From UBA7703 sp963667195 (GTDB lineage Bacteria > Bacillota > Clostridia > Christensenellales > CAG-138), in the NCBI GenBank assembly GCA_963667195.1, contig OY762962.1, positions 2,294,001 through 2,358,000 of the forward strand: 64,000 nucleotides of DNA, written 5' to 3'. Position 1 is the first letter of the stretch. Each line of letters opens with the position of its first letter. Of the stretch, positions 41,399-49,810 are shown one piece after another. Below the pieces are notes generated by a model, which saw only the letters and a list, made by a program, of their open reading frames with translations, did no database searches and had not been told where the DNA came from. The position numbers were made by a program, and so were the translations under genes.

Positions 41399-41995
41399 TT
41401 ACTCTCGATCGAACACTTCGCTGAGCGCCTCCTGCTCGTTCGGCTGGTGCAGTGCGATCAGCTTACCAGCAAGTAAGCGCGCAAAGCTCGCCGCAATCGC
41501 GGAGCCGACCACGAGGTCGCTCACCTCGGTGCCTGTGTTGCTTTGTTCGTCGTAGATGGGTTCCGCGCTAACCTTTGCCTGCTGCACCACATAGCGCGAA
41601 ATCCGCTGGTAGGACGCGGTAAAGCGGATATACTCCTGCCGGATCAGCTCTTCGTCGTCCGGCGGAAGCATATCGGACATCGCCGCCATGCTCACGGCCT
41701 GCTTAAACGTGCAGATCATCAATAGCAGAGCGATATGCCTTCTACCGTACTTTTTGCGTACCGGCGCGGGAATCAGGCGCTGCTTGACGTAGTTGTTCAC
41801 CATGGAGGGCGTGAGGAGCTTTTCCTCGGTGGGATCATACACGAAGAATCCCAGATACTGGTTGACGAGACCTATGACCTGATCCAGATAAAGGTCGATC
41901 TTCGGCAAATCGTCCCATTCCGGCAGACGATAGGAATCTAGGAAGCGCTCCCAGCGATTCAGCTTTTCCGCGACCTGCTGCTTGTCATATCCCAT
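41399..41995 (-). CDS. DUF1836 protein (MerR-like helix-turn-helix)
   Basis: 198 residues. The segment EEKLLTPSMVNNYVKQRLIPAPVRKKYGRRHIALLLMICTFKQ is the DUF1836 core, a winged-helix resembling the MerR DNA-binding domain. RBS GGAAAGGGG. It is divergent from degV; a perfect 9-bp inverted repeat lies in the shared upstream region and may be its operator. Functions of DUF1836 proteins are poorly known. Confidence 0.9.
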   Translation of the reverse strand: MGYDKQQVAEKLNRWERFLDSYRLPEWDDLPKIDLYLDQVIGLVNQYLGFFVYDPTEEKLLTPSMVNNYVKQRLIPAPVRKKYGRRHIALLLMICTFKQAVSMAAMSDMLPPDDEELIRQEYIRFTASYQRISRYVVQQAKVSAEPIYDEQSNTGTEVSDLVVGSAIAASFARLLAGKLIALHQPNEQEALSEVFDRE

Positions 41996-42108
41996 CTGCG
42001 GCGCCCCTTTCCAATGTTACCTGAGCTGCGTTAACGTACATCATACACACAGACATTCAATCCGCTCTCAACTATTCATCCGATTGACGGATCAAACGAT
42101 CATGCCGT

Positions 42109-42142
42109 TTCTGTACATAAGTCCTTTACATCGTGTACAGAA
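42109..42142. promoter_or_regulatory. Inverted repeat between DUF1836 and degV genes
   Basis: TTCTGTACA (42109-42117) and TGTACAGAA (42134-42142), perfect 9-bp arms with a 16-base spacer. It lies next to an AT-rich -10-like TATAGT (42151-42156) of the degV side. Likely a repressor operator. Confidence 0.6.
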
Positions 42143-42188
42143 TCAGTTAATATAGTATAACAAACTAGTAAACGAGGTGCAATAAACA

Positions 42189-43055
42189 ATGTCATTCGCA
42201 CTTTTTACCGATTCGACCGCGAACCTCACGGAAGCGGAATATACCCAAAGCGGGGTCGAGGTCGTCTCTTTGACGCTCTCCCTCAATGAGGAAGAGGTTG
42301 TCTGCTATCAGCCCGGCGTCGTGTTTGACAGCGAGGCGTTCTTTCGTCGCATGCGCGAGGAGAGCACGCTGGTCATGAAGACCTCCATGGTCAACACGAG
42401 CGCGTTTCTCAGCGCGTTTGAACCAAGGCTTCAGGTGGGCGAGGATGTGCTCTATCTCGGCATGGCGGGCGGCATCAGCGGAACCTGCGGCGCGGGCAAG
42501 GTCGCAGCCGAGATTCTGCAAAAGAAATATCCCGAGCGCAAAGTCCTTGCCGTGGATACGCTCACCGCGGTCATCGGCGAAGGAATGATGCTGCGCGAGG
42601 TGGTGAGGCTCCGCGACAGCGGCGCGAGCGTGCAGGAAGCAGCAGCGCACGCGGAGAAAAGGAGCCATGAAGTCCACTCGTTCATCATGGTGGACGACCT
42701 GAACTTCCTCAAGCGCGGCGGCCGCATCTCCGGCAGCGCGGCGCTCGCGGGCAGCATCGTGCATCTCAAGCCGATCCTCAAGGGAGACGAAGAGGGCAGG
42801 CTCGTGCTCGACCTCAAGATTCTCGGTCGCAAGAAGGCGATCAAGGCACTGCTGGAGCAGTTTGAGCGTCTGCACGTTTCCGCGCATGAAAACCGGTTTG
42901 TCGGCATTACGCATACCGGCTGCGAGGACGAGGCGCATCTGCTCGCGGCGGACATTGTGGATCGCTATCCGGATGTCGAGGTCTCGGTGGATTATTTCGA
43001 GCCTTGCACGGCATCTCATGTCGGCCCTGGTGCAATCGGACTGTTCTTCTTCTAA
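42189..43055 (+). CDS. DegV-family fatty-acid-binding protein
   Basis: 288 residues, EDD-fold. Marks: LFTDSTANLTEAEY, VVSLTLSLNEEEV, MKTSMVNTSAFLSAFEP, YLGMAGGISGTCGAGKVAAEIL, AVDTLTAVIGEGMML and DDLNFLKRGGRISGSAALAG. In Gram-positive bacteria DegV/FakB proteins bind fatty acids for phosphorylation by FakA; the FakA partner is not in the window. RBS GAGGTG. Confidence 0.93.
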   Translation: MSFALFTDSTANLTEAEYTQSGVEVVSLTLSLNEEEVVCYQPGVVFDSEAFFRRMREESTLVMKTSMVNTSAFLSAFEPRLQVGEDVLYLGMAGGISGTCGAGKVAAEILQKKYPERKVLAVDTLTAVIGEGMMLREVVRLRDSGASVQEAAAHAEKRSHEVHSFIMVDDLNFLKRGGRISGSAALAGSIVHLKPILKGDEEGRLVLDLKILGRKKAIKALLEQFERLHVSAHENRFVGITHTGCEDEAHLLAADIVDRYPDVEVSVDYFEPCTASHVGPGAIGLFFF

Positions 43056-43095
43056 TCGAAAGTGGGGTAAAACCCGCAGTCAATATTCCGCACAA

Positions 43096-43142
43096 ACAAA
43101 AAACGGTGAAGCACTTGGGATGGAGCTTCGCCGTTTTTTGCG
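43096..43142 (+). terminator. Terminator after degV
   Basis: AAAACGGTGAAGC, 12-base loop, GCTTCGCCGTTTTTTG. Confidence 0.88.
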
Positions 43143-43362
43143 CGATGTAATATGTTTATTCAAAAAAACGATAGTACAAAACGGGCGATGCATAAACGAG
43201 GGAGCGTCTTGAAAGAACTTGTTGAGAATCAAGTTGTCAACAATTGGGTTACCATTCGCTCAATCGTCGCGGGATTTATATCGACGGGGAATTTTCAGTG
43301 AGCTGGGGAATTCAGAATTTAGGATTACAGCCAGTTTCAGCGACACATCCTTCGAGCAGAAT

Positions 43363-43394
43363 AAAAACACCGCGTGTCAGCGGTGTTTTTTTGT
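43363..43394 (-). terminator. Terminator of the CrtI-like operon
   Basis: AAAAACACCGC, loop TGACAC on the minus strand, GCGGTGTTTTT. Confidence 0.85.
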
Positions 43395-43443
43395 GCAGCG
43401 AAAATTCTCGATCTTTGCGCGCACAACATGCGAAGCGAATTGA

Positions 43444-45030
43444 TCAACGCTTGCTCCGCTTTTGCAGCCGCTTCGCCGCCTGATCGGCCGCGAGCTTGCC
43501 CGTGATGATGGACACCGGCAGCCCAGCCGGGCTAAACGTCCACATGCCGCATTGCAGGATGTCCGGTATTCCCGTTTCGGTCGCTTTTGCGATGCTGCCG
43601 AATTCGTGTACGGCGGGCATCGGGTGGTTTGTGTGCGCCCAGCCCGTGATGCCGCCGTGACGCGCGCCGGTTTCGCGCTCGATGGTCGTCGGTGTGGAGC
43701 ACAGCGCAAACGCGGTTCGTTCGGGTAGGCCCGGCAGGATCGTTTCTCCGAGCACGCGCAGAATCGTAGCCTGCGCAATATCCTTGAGCGCAGAATATTC
43801 GCCTGCCTCCTCAAAGCGCCGCGTCAGATCGTAGTCAAACAGCGTGCTCACGATAAAGCCCGTCTTGCCTTCGGGCGCAAGCGCGGCATCGCGCAGCACG
43901 GGTACGGAAATTTCAAACGTCGTGGACTCCAGATATGCAACGACCCAGCGCTTCAGCGCGTCGATATCGTCTGCAGGGATTTCGCGCCAGCCCGGCAGCG
44001 CGGAAAGTCCGGTTGTCTTTGGCGTATAGAACGCGTGCGGGCCGCAGGCTTCCTGCGCGGTTTCGGGCGCGATGTCGGTTCCGATAAACAGCGCGAGAAT
44101 CGAATCGATCCCGTGGCTCTTGAGCGCGAGTTCCTTTTTCGCCGCGATCGGCTTGGGAAGCGGCTCGCCCAGCGCGCGGTAAAACGCGGTTTGATCCGCA
44201 GACCAAATGAGCTGACGATAGCGAATCTCGCTACCGTTCGCAAGATAAGCCATATGCGCCTCCGGGATCACGCGCACAACCTCGCTGTTTGTTTGAATCT
44301 CGCCGCCGTGGGAGAGGATGTAGTCCGAAAGCACCTGCGGCAGCTTGCCTGTTCCGCCGACGGGGTAGCGATAATCGAGATACAAACCGAAATAACTCAG
44401 CGCAAAGAACGTCGGCGTCTCCGCGAAAAAGTGCTGACAGATCATGTCGATCAGCGATTCGTTCTTCGTAAACTTCCTCAGATACTCCTGCACGGGCTGG
44501 CTGAGCTTGCTCGCTTTTTTGATGTTGACGGAGTATTTCATGAGCCACGGCAGCAGTGTCTTCGTCAGATACTGCGGGTCCTTCAGCTCGCCTTCGAGAA
44601 AGAGCGGATTCTCGATGCCGTACAGCACGTCCATATATCGCATGACGCGGACGATTTCCGCGATGATGGAGTCGATGGCGGCGCTCTCCTCCGGGAAAAA
44701 CGAACGGTATAGCGCCGCGTATTCCGCAAGGCTCTCCTCGCCCGTCAGCCGGACGTTTTTCTCCGCAATGCCCACCGTGACGGGGTTTTTCACGAGCTCC
44801 AGCGATGCGCCCAGCGAGCGGAGCATGGGCGTGATCACGCCGGAATCCTCCAGCGCGCGGATGCCCGCGTCAAACACAAAGCCGTTATACGAAAAGCTAT
44901 TGACGAGTCCGCCCGTTTTTTCCGCGCGCTCGCACAGCAGTGTGTTCAGTCCGCTTTTCGCGCTATAAGCCGCCGCGGTCAAGCCTGCGGCACCGCCGCC
45001 CGTGACGAGTACATCCACCGTTTTGTTCAT
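43444..45030 (-). CDS. Phytoene-desaturase-like FAD-dependent oxidoreductase
   Basis: 528 residues. The N-terminal dinucleotide-binding motif DVLVTGGGAAGLTAAAYSAKSGLNTLLCERAEKTGGLVNSF binds FAD; the C-terminal GIPDILQCGMWTFSPAGLPVSIITGKLAAD is the matching FAD segment. The middle (VGGTGKLPQVLSDYILSHGGEIQTNSEVVRV) is typical of CrtI/CrtO and RetSat-like enzymes. The substrate is unknown; no phytoene synthase gene is near. It overlaps the upstream homologue by 4 bases, suggesting a heterodimer or successive steps. Confidence 0.88.
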   Translation of the reverse strand: MNKTVDVLVTGGGAAGLTAAAYSAKSGLNTLLCERAEKTGGLVNSFSYNGFVFDAGIRALEDSGVITPMLRSLGASLELVKNPVTVGIAEKNVRLTGEESLAEYAALYRSFFPEESAAIDSIIAEIVRVMRYMDVLYGIENPLFLEGELKDPQYLTKTLLPWLMKYSVNIKKASKLSQPVQEYLRKFTKNESLIDMICQHFFAETPTFFALSYFGLYLDYRYPVGGTGKLPQVLSDYILSHGGEIQTNSEVVRVIPEAHMAYLANGSEIRYRQLIWSADQTAFYRALGEPLPKPIAAKKELALKSHGIDSILALFIGTDIAPETAQEACGPHAFYTPKTTGLSALPGWREIPADDIDALKRWVVAYLESTTFEISVPVLRDAALAPEGKTGFIVSTLFDYDLTRRFEEAGEYSALKDIAQATILRVLGETILPGLPERTAFALCSTPTTIERETGARHGGITGWAHTNHPMPAVHEFGSIAKATETGIPDILQCGMWTFSPAGLPVSIITGKLAADQAAKRLQKRSKR

Positions 45031-46886
45031 AGCGTTTCCTCCGTCAATGCGCGAATCACGCGCAGAATTTCCACCGCGCTGCTACCTTCACTGATTCGGA
45101 TGCAGTCGGGTTCATATTTGGCGAGTGTATCATGATCGACCGGATGCGCGGCAAAGCACTTTTTCGCGCCGGCGATGTTGCCGACCGCCACGCGGCGCAT
45201 GATGCCGGGGATATCCGCGCCATCCCTGCCGCAGCAGGACGGATGTTCGCAAAAATGGCAGCGCATCGCGGCGCGCAGCAGGCTCCGTCTCGGTTCCGGC
45301 TCGTCCGCGTAGAGCTGATCCGCCGTAAACGGAATCGGAAGCTGGCGCACGAAGTTCGTTTGATCGGGATCGTACAAAAACGGCGCGAGCCCGCGTTTTT
45401 TGATAATCGCGTTCGCGGCGGAAAGCCCGCTTGTGGTGACGGTGGGCGTCCCTGTGCCCATCACGGTGGATTCGCCGCAATAGAAGAGGTTGTCCCATTC
45501 GCTTCTGGTGTGCAGGCGGCGGAACATATGCTGGCCAAGCATCTGCTTAGGGCCTGCCACCGCGCCGCCGTTTTTCATCGTGTAGCGCTCAATCGTGCGC
45601 GGGGTTGAGACCTCCGCGTAGTGTACCGCGCCGGAAAAGCCGGGGAATCGCCGCTCCAAAACCGCGATCAACCGCGCTTGCTCGGCGGCTTTCATCGCAG
45701 GGTAGCTGGCGTCGTCCGCGTTTGCCCAATCCTGAAACGTAGGCCCGATGGCCATCACCGCGTGCCGATCCTCCGCGCAGATGGAGCGGTCGTCGATGCT
45801 GAAGAGGTACGCCGTGACCTCGCTTTCGTCGATGTGCTCCGGGTTTCCGACCAGCATCTCCACGGGCGCGGTGCCCTCGGGAATCACCGCGCGATCCACC
45901 TCCGCGTAGAGCACAACGCTGGGGTACGTCGGCACGAGGTTCTTTGCCCATGCGCGCTTTTCCGCCGTGGTGTGCGCTTCGTCGAGAAGCTTGCTGTAGA
46001 GGTTCCAAACCGTGCCGGAATAGACGATCTCGTCCGCTGTGAGCATGGTGCCGTCGTCCAGCAGCACGCCGGAGGGACGCTTTCCGGAAAACAAAATCTG
46101 CACGACTTCGCGGCCAAGCAGCATATCGCCGCCGTGTTCTTCAATCACCTTTTCCAGCTTGCCGGGCAAAAACAGCGTGGAGCCCGCGGGATACCAGCTG
46201 CCGCCCGTGTGGTTGTCCACGAACATGACGGCGGCGAGCACGGCGGGCGCTTCCTCCACCGTCGCATAGCAATAGGTTGAGGTGAGCTTATCGAAGAAGT
46301 TGAAGATCTCCGGGTCGGTGAAATATTGCTGGAGCAGCGATTTTGCGCTGCGGTTGAGGTAACTCAAGAACCGGATGTACGATACTGGATGCCGGAGGAT
46401 GCCGCGAAGCCCGTCCTTCGGGTCGGTTTCGTCCGCCGTGGTGTAGCTCGGCGACTCGACCATGATGTGGCGGTAGAGCTTCGTCATGTCGCGATAGAAA
46501 CGCCGGATCTGCTCCTTTTGCGAAGGAAACACAGAAGCGAGCTCCTCCGCAAACCGGTCGACATCCGAAAAGAAGCGAATCCGCTTGCCTTCGTAGTTGA
46601 CCACGTACAGCAGCTCATGCTTGAGCATGTCGATTGGCTCTTCGAGGCAGTTGAACACGAAGCGGTGCGCGTTGAAGCCGTGCTCACCGAAGCCATAGAG
46701 CATCGCGGAACCCTGATCAAAGGTGGTTTCTCCGCGCCGGAAGATGCCGCAGGAGCCTCCTGGTTGGTCGCTTTTTTCAACGACGGCGACATGGAGCCCT
46801 TTTTTGGCGAGCAGGCTCGCCGCTGTTAAGCCGGAGAGCCCGCCGCCGATGATGATTGCGTCATAGTGGTTCTGTTGTTGGAACAT
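45027..46886 (-). CDS. Phytoene-desaturase-like oxidoreductase with C-terminal Cys-rich domain
   Basis: About 619 residues from ATG 46886 (a TTG at 46898 is possible). FAD motif DAIIIGGGLSGLTAASLLAKKGLHVAVVEKSDQPGGSCG, later YPAGSTLFLPGKLEKVIEEHGGDMLLGREV and YCGESTVMGTGTPTVTTSGLSAAN. After residue 530 it adds a domain reading CHFCEHPSCCGRDGADIPGIMRRVAVGNIAGAKK, like the N-terminal iron-sulfur domain of GltD/dihydropyrimidine dehydrogenase (Fer4_20-like), though with fewer cysteines. That suggests electron entry via Fe-S. It forms an overlapping pair with the next gene. Confidence 0.87.
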   Translation of the reverse strand: MFQQQNHYDAIIIGGGLSGLTAASLLAKKGLHVAVVEKSDQPGGSCGIFRRGETTFDQGSAMLYGFGEHGFNAHRFVFNCLEEPIDMLKHELLYVVNYEGKRIRFFSDVDRFAEELASVFPSQKEQIRRFYRDMTKLYRHIMVESPSYTTADETDPKDGLRGILRHPVSYIRFLSYLNRSAKSLLQQYFTDPEIFNFFDKLTSTYCYATVEEAPAVLAAVMFVDNHTGGSWYPAGSTLFLPGKLEKVIEEHGGDMLLGREVVQILFSGKRPSGVLLDDGTMLTADEIVYSGTVWNLYSKLLDEAHTTAEKRAWAKNLVPTYPSVVLYAEVDRAVIPEGTAPVEMLVGNPEHIDESEVTAYLFSIDDRSICAEDRHAVMAIGPTFQDWANADDASYPAMKAAEQARLIAVLERRFPGFSGAVHYAEVSTPRTIERYTMKNGGAVAGPKQMLGQHMFRRLHTRSEWDNLFYCGESTVMGTGTPTVTTSGLSAANAIIKKRGLAPFLYDPDQTNFVRQLPIPFTADQLYADEPEPRRSLLRAAMRCHFCEHPSCCGRDGADIPGIMRRVAVGNIAGAKKCFAAHPVDHDTLAKYEPDCIRISEGSSAVEILRVIRALTEETL

Positions 46887-46905
46887 AGTACCCGCCAATA
46901 TGGAT

Positions 46906-47712
46906 TTATTTTTTTGCAGTTTTTGCTTTTATTACGACCAGAATAACGATCACCGCGACGAACGCAGCGAGCGCGAGAATCAGCGTTGCGATTACGCCGG
47001 TATACTGTCCCGCAAATCCGGCGGGAGAGAGGTGGTTGGAGAGAATGTTGGAGTACGCCCAGACGAACACCAACAGATACGGAATATCGCGAAACCGCAG
47101 CGCGGTCGCAATCCCGATGGCTGCGCCGACGATGAGGATCAGAATCGTCCAGGTAGATTCACTCAGTCCCAGCCCGCCAAAGCCGTTACCGACAAGCAGC
47201 GCAACAGCGCCCGCGATGGTCGCGATCGTGACCCAGCCGAAATAGACGGAAAACGGCAGGCGTACGAACCATTTCTCCTTTACCGAAAGCGGCTCCTGCG
47301 CGTGAATCGTCAGGCGCATGGTGATCATCGTGATCAAAAACAGCGCGAGCAGCAGGACAGACACGGTCAACAGCCCGTAGTGCCACGCGAGCACCCAGCC
47401 GAGGTTGAGGATGCTGGACACGGTGAACAGGATCGCTGTGCGGTTTAACAGCGTCGCGTTGACAGCCTCGCCGCGTTTGCGGAACAGTCCGAATTGGTAG
47501 ACCGTATAGGCGATGACAAGGATGTAGATCACGCCCCAGATCGCGAACGTCAGCGGCGCGGGAACAAACAGGTTGGGATACCGATCGGAGACCTCTTTGG
47601 GCGTTACTCCGTTGATCGGAAGGATCGAAGAGAGCGCGTTGACGGTGAGCATGGCGATGAGCGCCACGAGCATCACCCACTTGAACCATTTTGAAACAGA
47701 ACGCGTTTCCAT
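46906..47712 (-). CDS. TspO/MBR-like membrane protein
   Basis: 268 residues with about eight hydrophobic stretches. The segment NLFVPAPLTFAIWGVIYILVIAYTVYQ matches the start of the tryptophan-rich sensory protein/TspO fold, and NLGWVLAWHY and RLPFSVYFGWVTIATIAG are in keeping with it. Longer than classical TspO (about 160). TspO proteins bind tetrapyrroles or carotenoid-like lipids. It is located 19 bases upstream of the CrtI-like pair in the same direction, so a shared isoprenoid or pigment-like substrate is possible. RBS AAAGGAGG. Confidence 0.8.
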   Translation of the reverse strand: METRSVSKWFKWVMLVALIAMLTVNALSSILPINGVTPKEVSDRYPNLFVPAPLTFAIWGVIYILVIAYTVYQFGLFRKRGEAVNATLLNRTAILFTVSSILNLGWVLAWHYGLLTVSVLLLALFLITMITMRLTIHAQEPLSVKEKWFVRLPFSVYFGWVTIATIAGAVALLVGNGFGGLGLSESTWTILILIVGAAIGIATALRFRDIPYLLVFVWAYSNILSNHLSPAGFAGQYTGVIATLILALAAFVAVIVILVVIKAKTAKK

Positions 47713-47739
47713 GTGAGTAGCCTCCTTTGTTCTTATTTT

Positions 47740-48993
47740 TTATAGTGTGAAGTAATAGGAACCCAGCAGGTAGTCTTGCATATACTTCTGCGAGAGGCGG
47801 TAGAGCAGGTGCTTTGCCTGCGACAATGGCACGTTTCCTCGTAGATAGTCATCCAATAGTGCGTGGTAGCGCTTGGTCTCCGCCGCGGTTGCGATGTCCG
47901 AGCAATAGCCCCAAACGTGCTCCAGCGCGTTGACGGCGCGTCCCTTTTCCTCCGGCATTGCGAGCGTCCGCTCGACTGTTTGGTAAAACAGGACGGCGTT
48001 GTTGCCGGTTTTGTCCTTGAGCAGTGTGCGCAGGGCTTGGTAGTCCGCGGGGGATCGCTCCAGCACGCTGTACTTGTACCTGCCCCACTCGGTTTCCAGC
48101 AGATGCTGGTTATTTGGCGAGGTACAGAGGATGCATTTCATCGCGGAGCGGTTCTTATCCTTCACTTCCAACATCATATCCGGTAGCGGCGTATGAAGAC
48201 GGTGACAATAGTCCAAAAACGCGTCGATCGCGATGGTATCCGTGTGCGCGCCGCGTATTTTTTGCGGATTTTGCTGGGAATAATGCGTCTTTTGCGCGCC
48301 GTCCACCTCACGCCATGTTTCGCGGCAGAGTGAGACCCAATACGCGTCGTCCTTCGTCGTGTCCGCGGGGTTGATCTCGTTGTGGAGATTGTCATAAACG
48401 GCGGGAACACCGATTCTGTGACACAACTCGAGCACCTCGTCAATGTGATAGATGCTGCCGTCGTTCTCCAGGATCAGGCGCTTTTGAATCGACGCATCCA
48501 GATTGGCAAACACATCGGAAAAGCGTGAGATTGCGGCGGTTGGATCGCCGTATTTTCCGCCGACGTGCAGGATGATCTTGTGCGTTTCATCGAGATGGAG
48601 CGCGTCGAGAAGCCGCGCGTGATAGCGTAGATCGTCGATGGAACGCGCGATGACCCCGCTATCCGGCGAGTTGAGTACGGTGTATTGCCCGGGATGCATG
48701 GAGACGCGCATATCGCTCGACTTGATCTTTTGCGCGATGCGGTCAATCTGCTCGCGGTGGATCGCGTCCCAGGGAAGGCCGGAGGCGAGGCTGGAGCCAA
48801 ATGGAACAAGGTCGGAGCTGATGCGATACATCCGGACTTCGTTTGTGATGTTGTAGTCAATCATGCGTTCCATCGCGGACAGGTTTTCGCCCGCGAGCGA
48901 AAGCAACCGCTCGGGCGCGGCGTACTTTCGGGTGCAGGTTTTCAGCTGTGCGCCTTCGAGCGCGACGGCGAGACAGGCATATCCGATTCGCAT
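47740..48993 (-). CDS. uvsE: UV damage endonuclease UvsE fused to a DUF1722 (YbgA-like) domain
   Basis: 417 residues. Residues 1-290 are a UvdE TIM barrel: MRIGYACLAVAL, RMYRISSDLVPFGS, RVSMHPGQYTVLNSP, ILHVGGKYGDP, LENDGS, PAVYDNLHNEINP and MLEVKDKNRSAMK, with the metal-binding His, Glu and Asp residues. It nicks 5' of UV photoproducts. Residues about 305-417 (NALEHVWGYCSDIATAAETKRYHALLDDYLRGNVPLSQAKHLLYR) match DUF1722, found as YbgA near photolyase in E. coli. The fusion is an unusual clue to a UV-repair role for DUF1722. Confidence 0.9.
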   Translation of the reverse strand: MRIGYACLAVALEGAQLKTCTRKYAAPERLLSLAGENLSAMERMIDYNITNEVRMYRISSDLVPFGSSLASGLPWDAIHREQIDRIAQKIKSSDMRVSMHPGQYTVLNSPDSGVIARSIDDLRYHARLLDALHLDETHKIILHVGGKYGDPTAAISRFSDVFANLDASIQKRLILENDGSIYHIDEVLELCHRIGVPAVYDNLHNEINPADTTKDDAYWVSLCRETWREVDGAQKTHYSQQNPQKIRGAHTDTIAIDAFLDYCHRLHTPLPDMMLEVKDKNRSAMKCILCTSPNNQHLLETEWGRYKYSVLERSPADYQALRTLLKDKTGNNAVLFYQTVERTLAMPEEKGRAVNALEHVWGYCSDIATAAETKRYHALLDDYLRGNVPLSQAKHLLYRLSQKYMQDYLLGSYYFTL

Positions 48994-49130
48994 GAAAGAT
49001 ATCCTTTTTGTGAGAATTAATGTGTATACGGCATATAATCGAAATCATTCTTATTATAAAACATCATGATTTGCTACGCAACCGGCACGTAACATCAAAC
49101 GAGACTTGTGTACCCAGAATCGGTTTCATA

Positions 49131-49139
49131 TGGTACAAT
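49131..49139 (+). promoter_or_regulatory. Extended -10 promoter of the NUDIX gene
   Basis: TGG-TACAAT, an extended -10 element, 32 bases before the ATG; no good -35, as is usual with TGn promoters. Confidence 0.5.
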
Positions 49140-49171
49140 CACAGAAAATAAACTCGATACGGAGAAGTAAG

Positions 49172-49729
49172 ATGGAGTTTCTGGATTCGGAGCTGACCGA
49201 AGTGCAGGTCTCATCGGAGGAGATCTACAACGGAAAGATTGTGCATCTGTTTCGCGATGCGGTTCGCCTGCCAAACGGCAAGCTCGCGACCCGCGAGGTG
49301 ATGCGTCATCCGGGCGCCGCTGCTGTCGTTCCGCTGACCCGCGGCGGCAACGTGATCCTCGTGCGGCAGTATCGCTATCCCTTTGCGCAGGTGATGCTTG
49401 AAATCCCGGCGGGCAAGCTCGATCCCGGCGAAGACCCGCTGGCTTGCGCGCGGCGAGAGTTGACCGAGGAGACGGGGTATGAGGCGGAGGAGTTTGTTTC
49501 ACTCGGCGTGTTTTATCCCTCCGTCGCGGTGATGGATGAGAAGATTCATCTCTATCTTGCGCGGGAATTGACATTTCGTGCTGCGAATCCGGATGCGGAC
49601 GAGTTCCTCAATGTGGAGCAGCGCCCGCTCAAAGAGTTGGTCGATTTGATTTTGCATGGCGGTGTGCCGGACGGAAAAACGCAGGCTGCGGTACTCAAGG
49701 CTTGGTATTTACTGCAAGAGCAGAAATAG
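49172..49729 (+). CDS. NUDIX hydrolase, ADP-ribose pyrophosphatase type
   Basis: 185 residues; ATG 49172 has GGAG seven bases upstream, and the frame before it is unsupported. The NUDIX box G-x5-E-x7-R-E-x2-E-E-x-G is present as GKLDPGEDPLACARRELTEETG. EIPAGKLDPGE and the Asp/Glu-rich C-terminus match ADP-ribose/ADP-sugar pyrophosphatases, which split ADP-ribose to AMP and ribose 5-phosphate. A terminator follows at 49777-49803. Confidence 0.94.
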   Translation: MEFLDSELTEVQVSSEEIYNGKIVHLFRDAVRLPNGKLATREVMRHPGAAAVVPLTRGGNVILVRQYRYPFAQVMLEIPAGKLDPGEDPLACARRELTEETGYEAEEFVSLGVFYPSVAVMDEKIHLYLARELTFRAANPDADEFLNVEQRPLKELVDLILHGGVPDGKTQAAVLKAWYLLQEQK

Positions 49730-49776
49730 CCGTGTACGCGTCATAAATGAACGGGATACGAAACACGATGCAAACA

Positions 49777-49803
49777 GAGAGCGGGTAACCGCTCTCTTAT
49801 TTG
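49777..49803. terminator. Terminator between NUDIX gene and lgt
   Basis: AGAGAGCGG, loop GTAA, CCGCTCTCTTATTT; short stem shared by two converging genes. Confidence 0.75.
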
Positions 49804-49810
49804 TGTTCCG

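Larger units (their letters stand above)
43056..43443. other. 388-bp convergent intergenic region
   Basis: Bounded by the degV terminator (43096-43142) and the terminator of the CrtI-like operon (43363-43394). The 220 bases between are AT-rich and hold no gene, repeat or RNA that I recognise. Confidence 0.5.
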
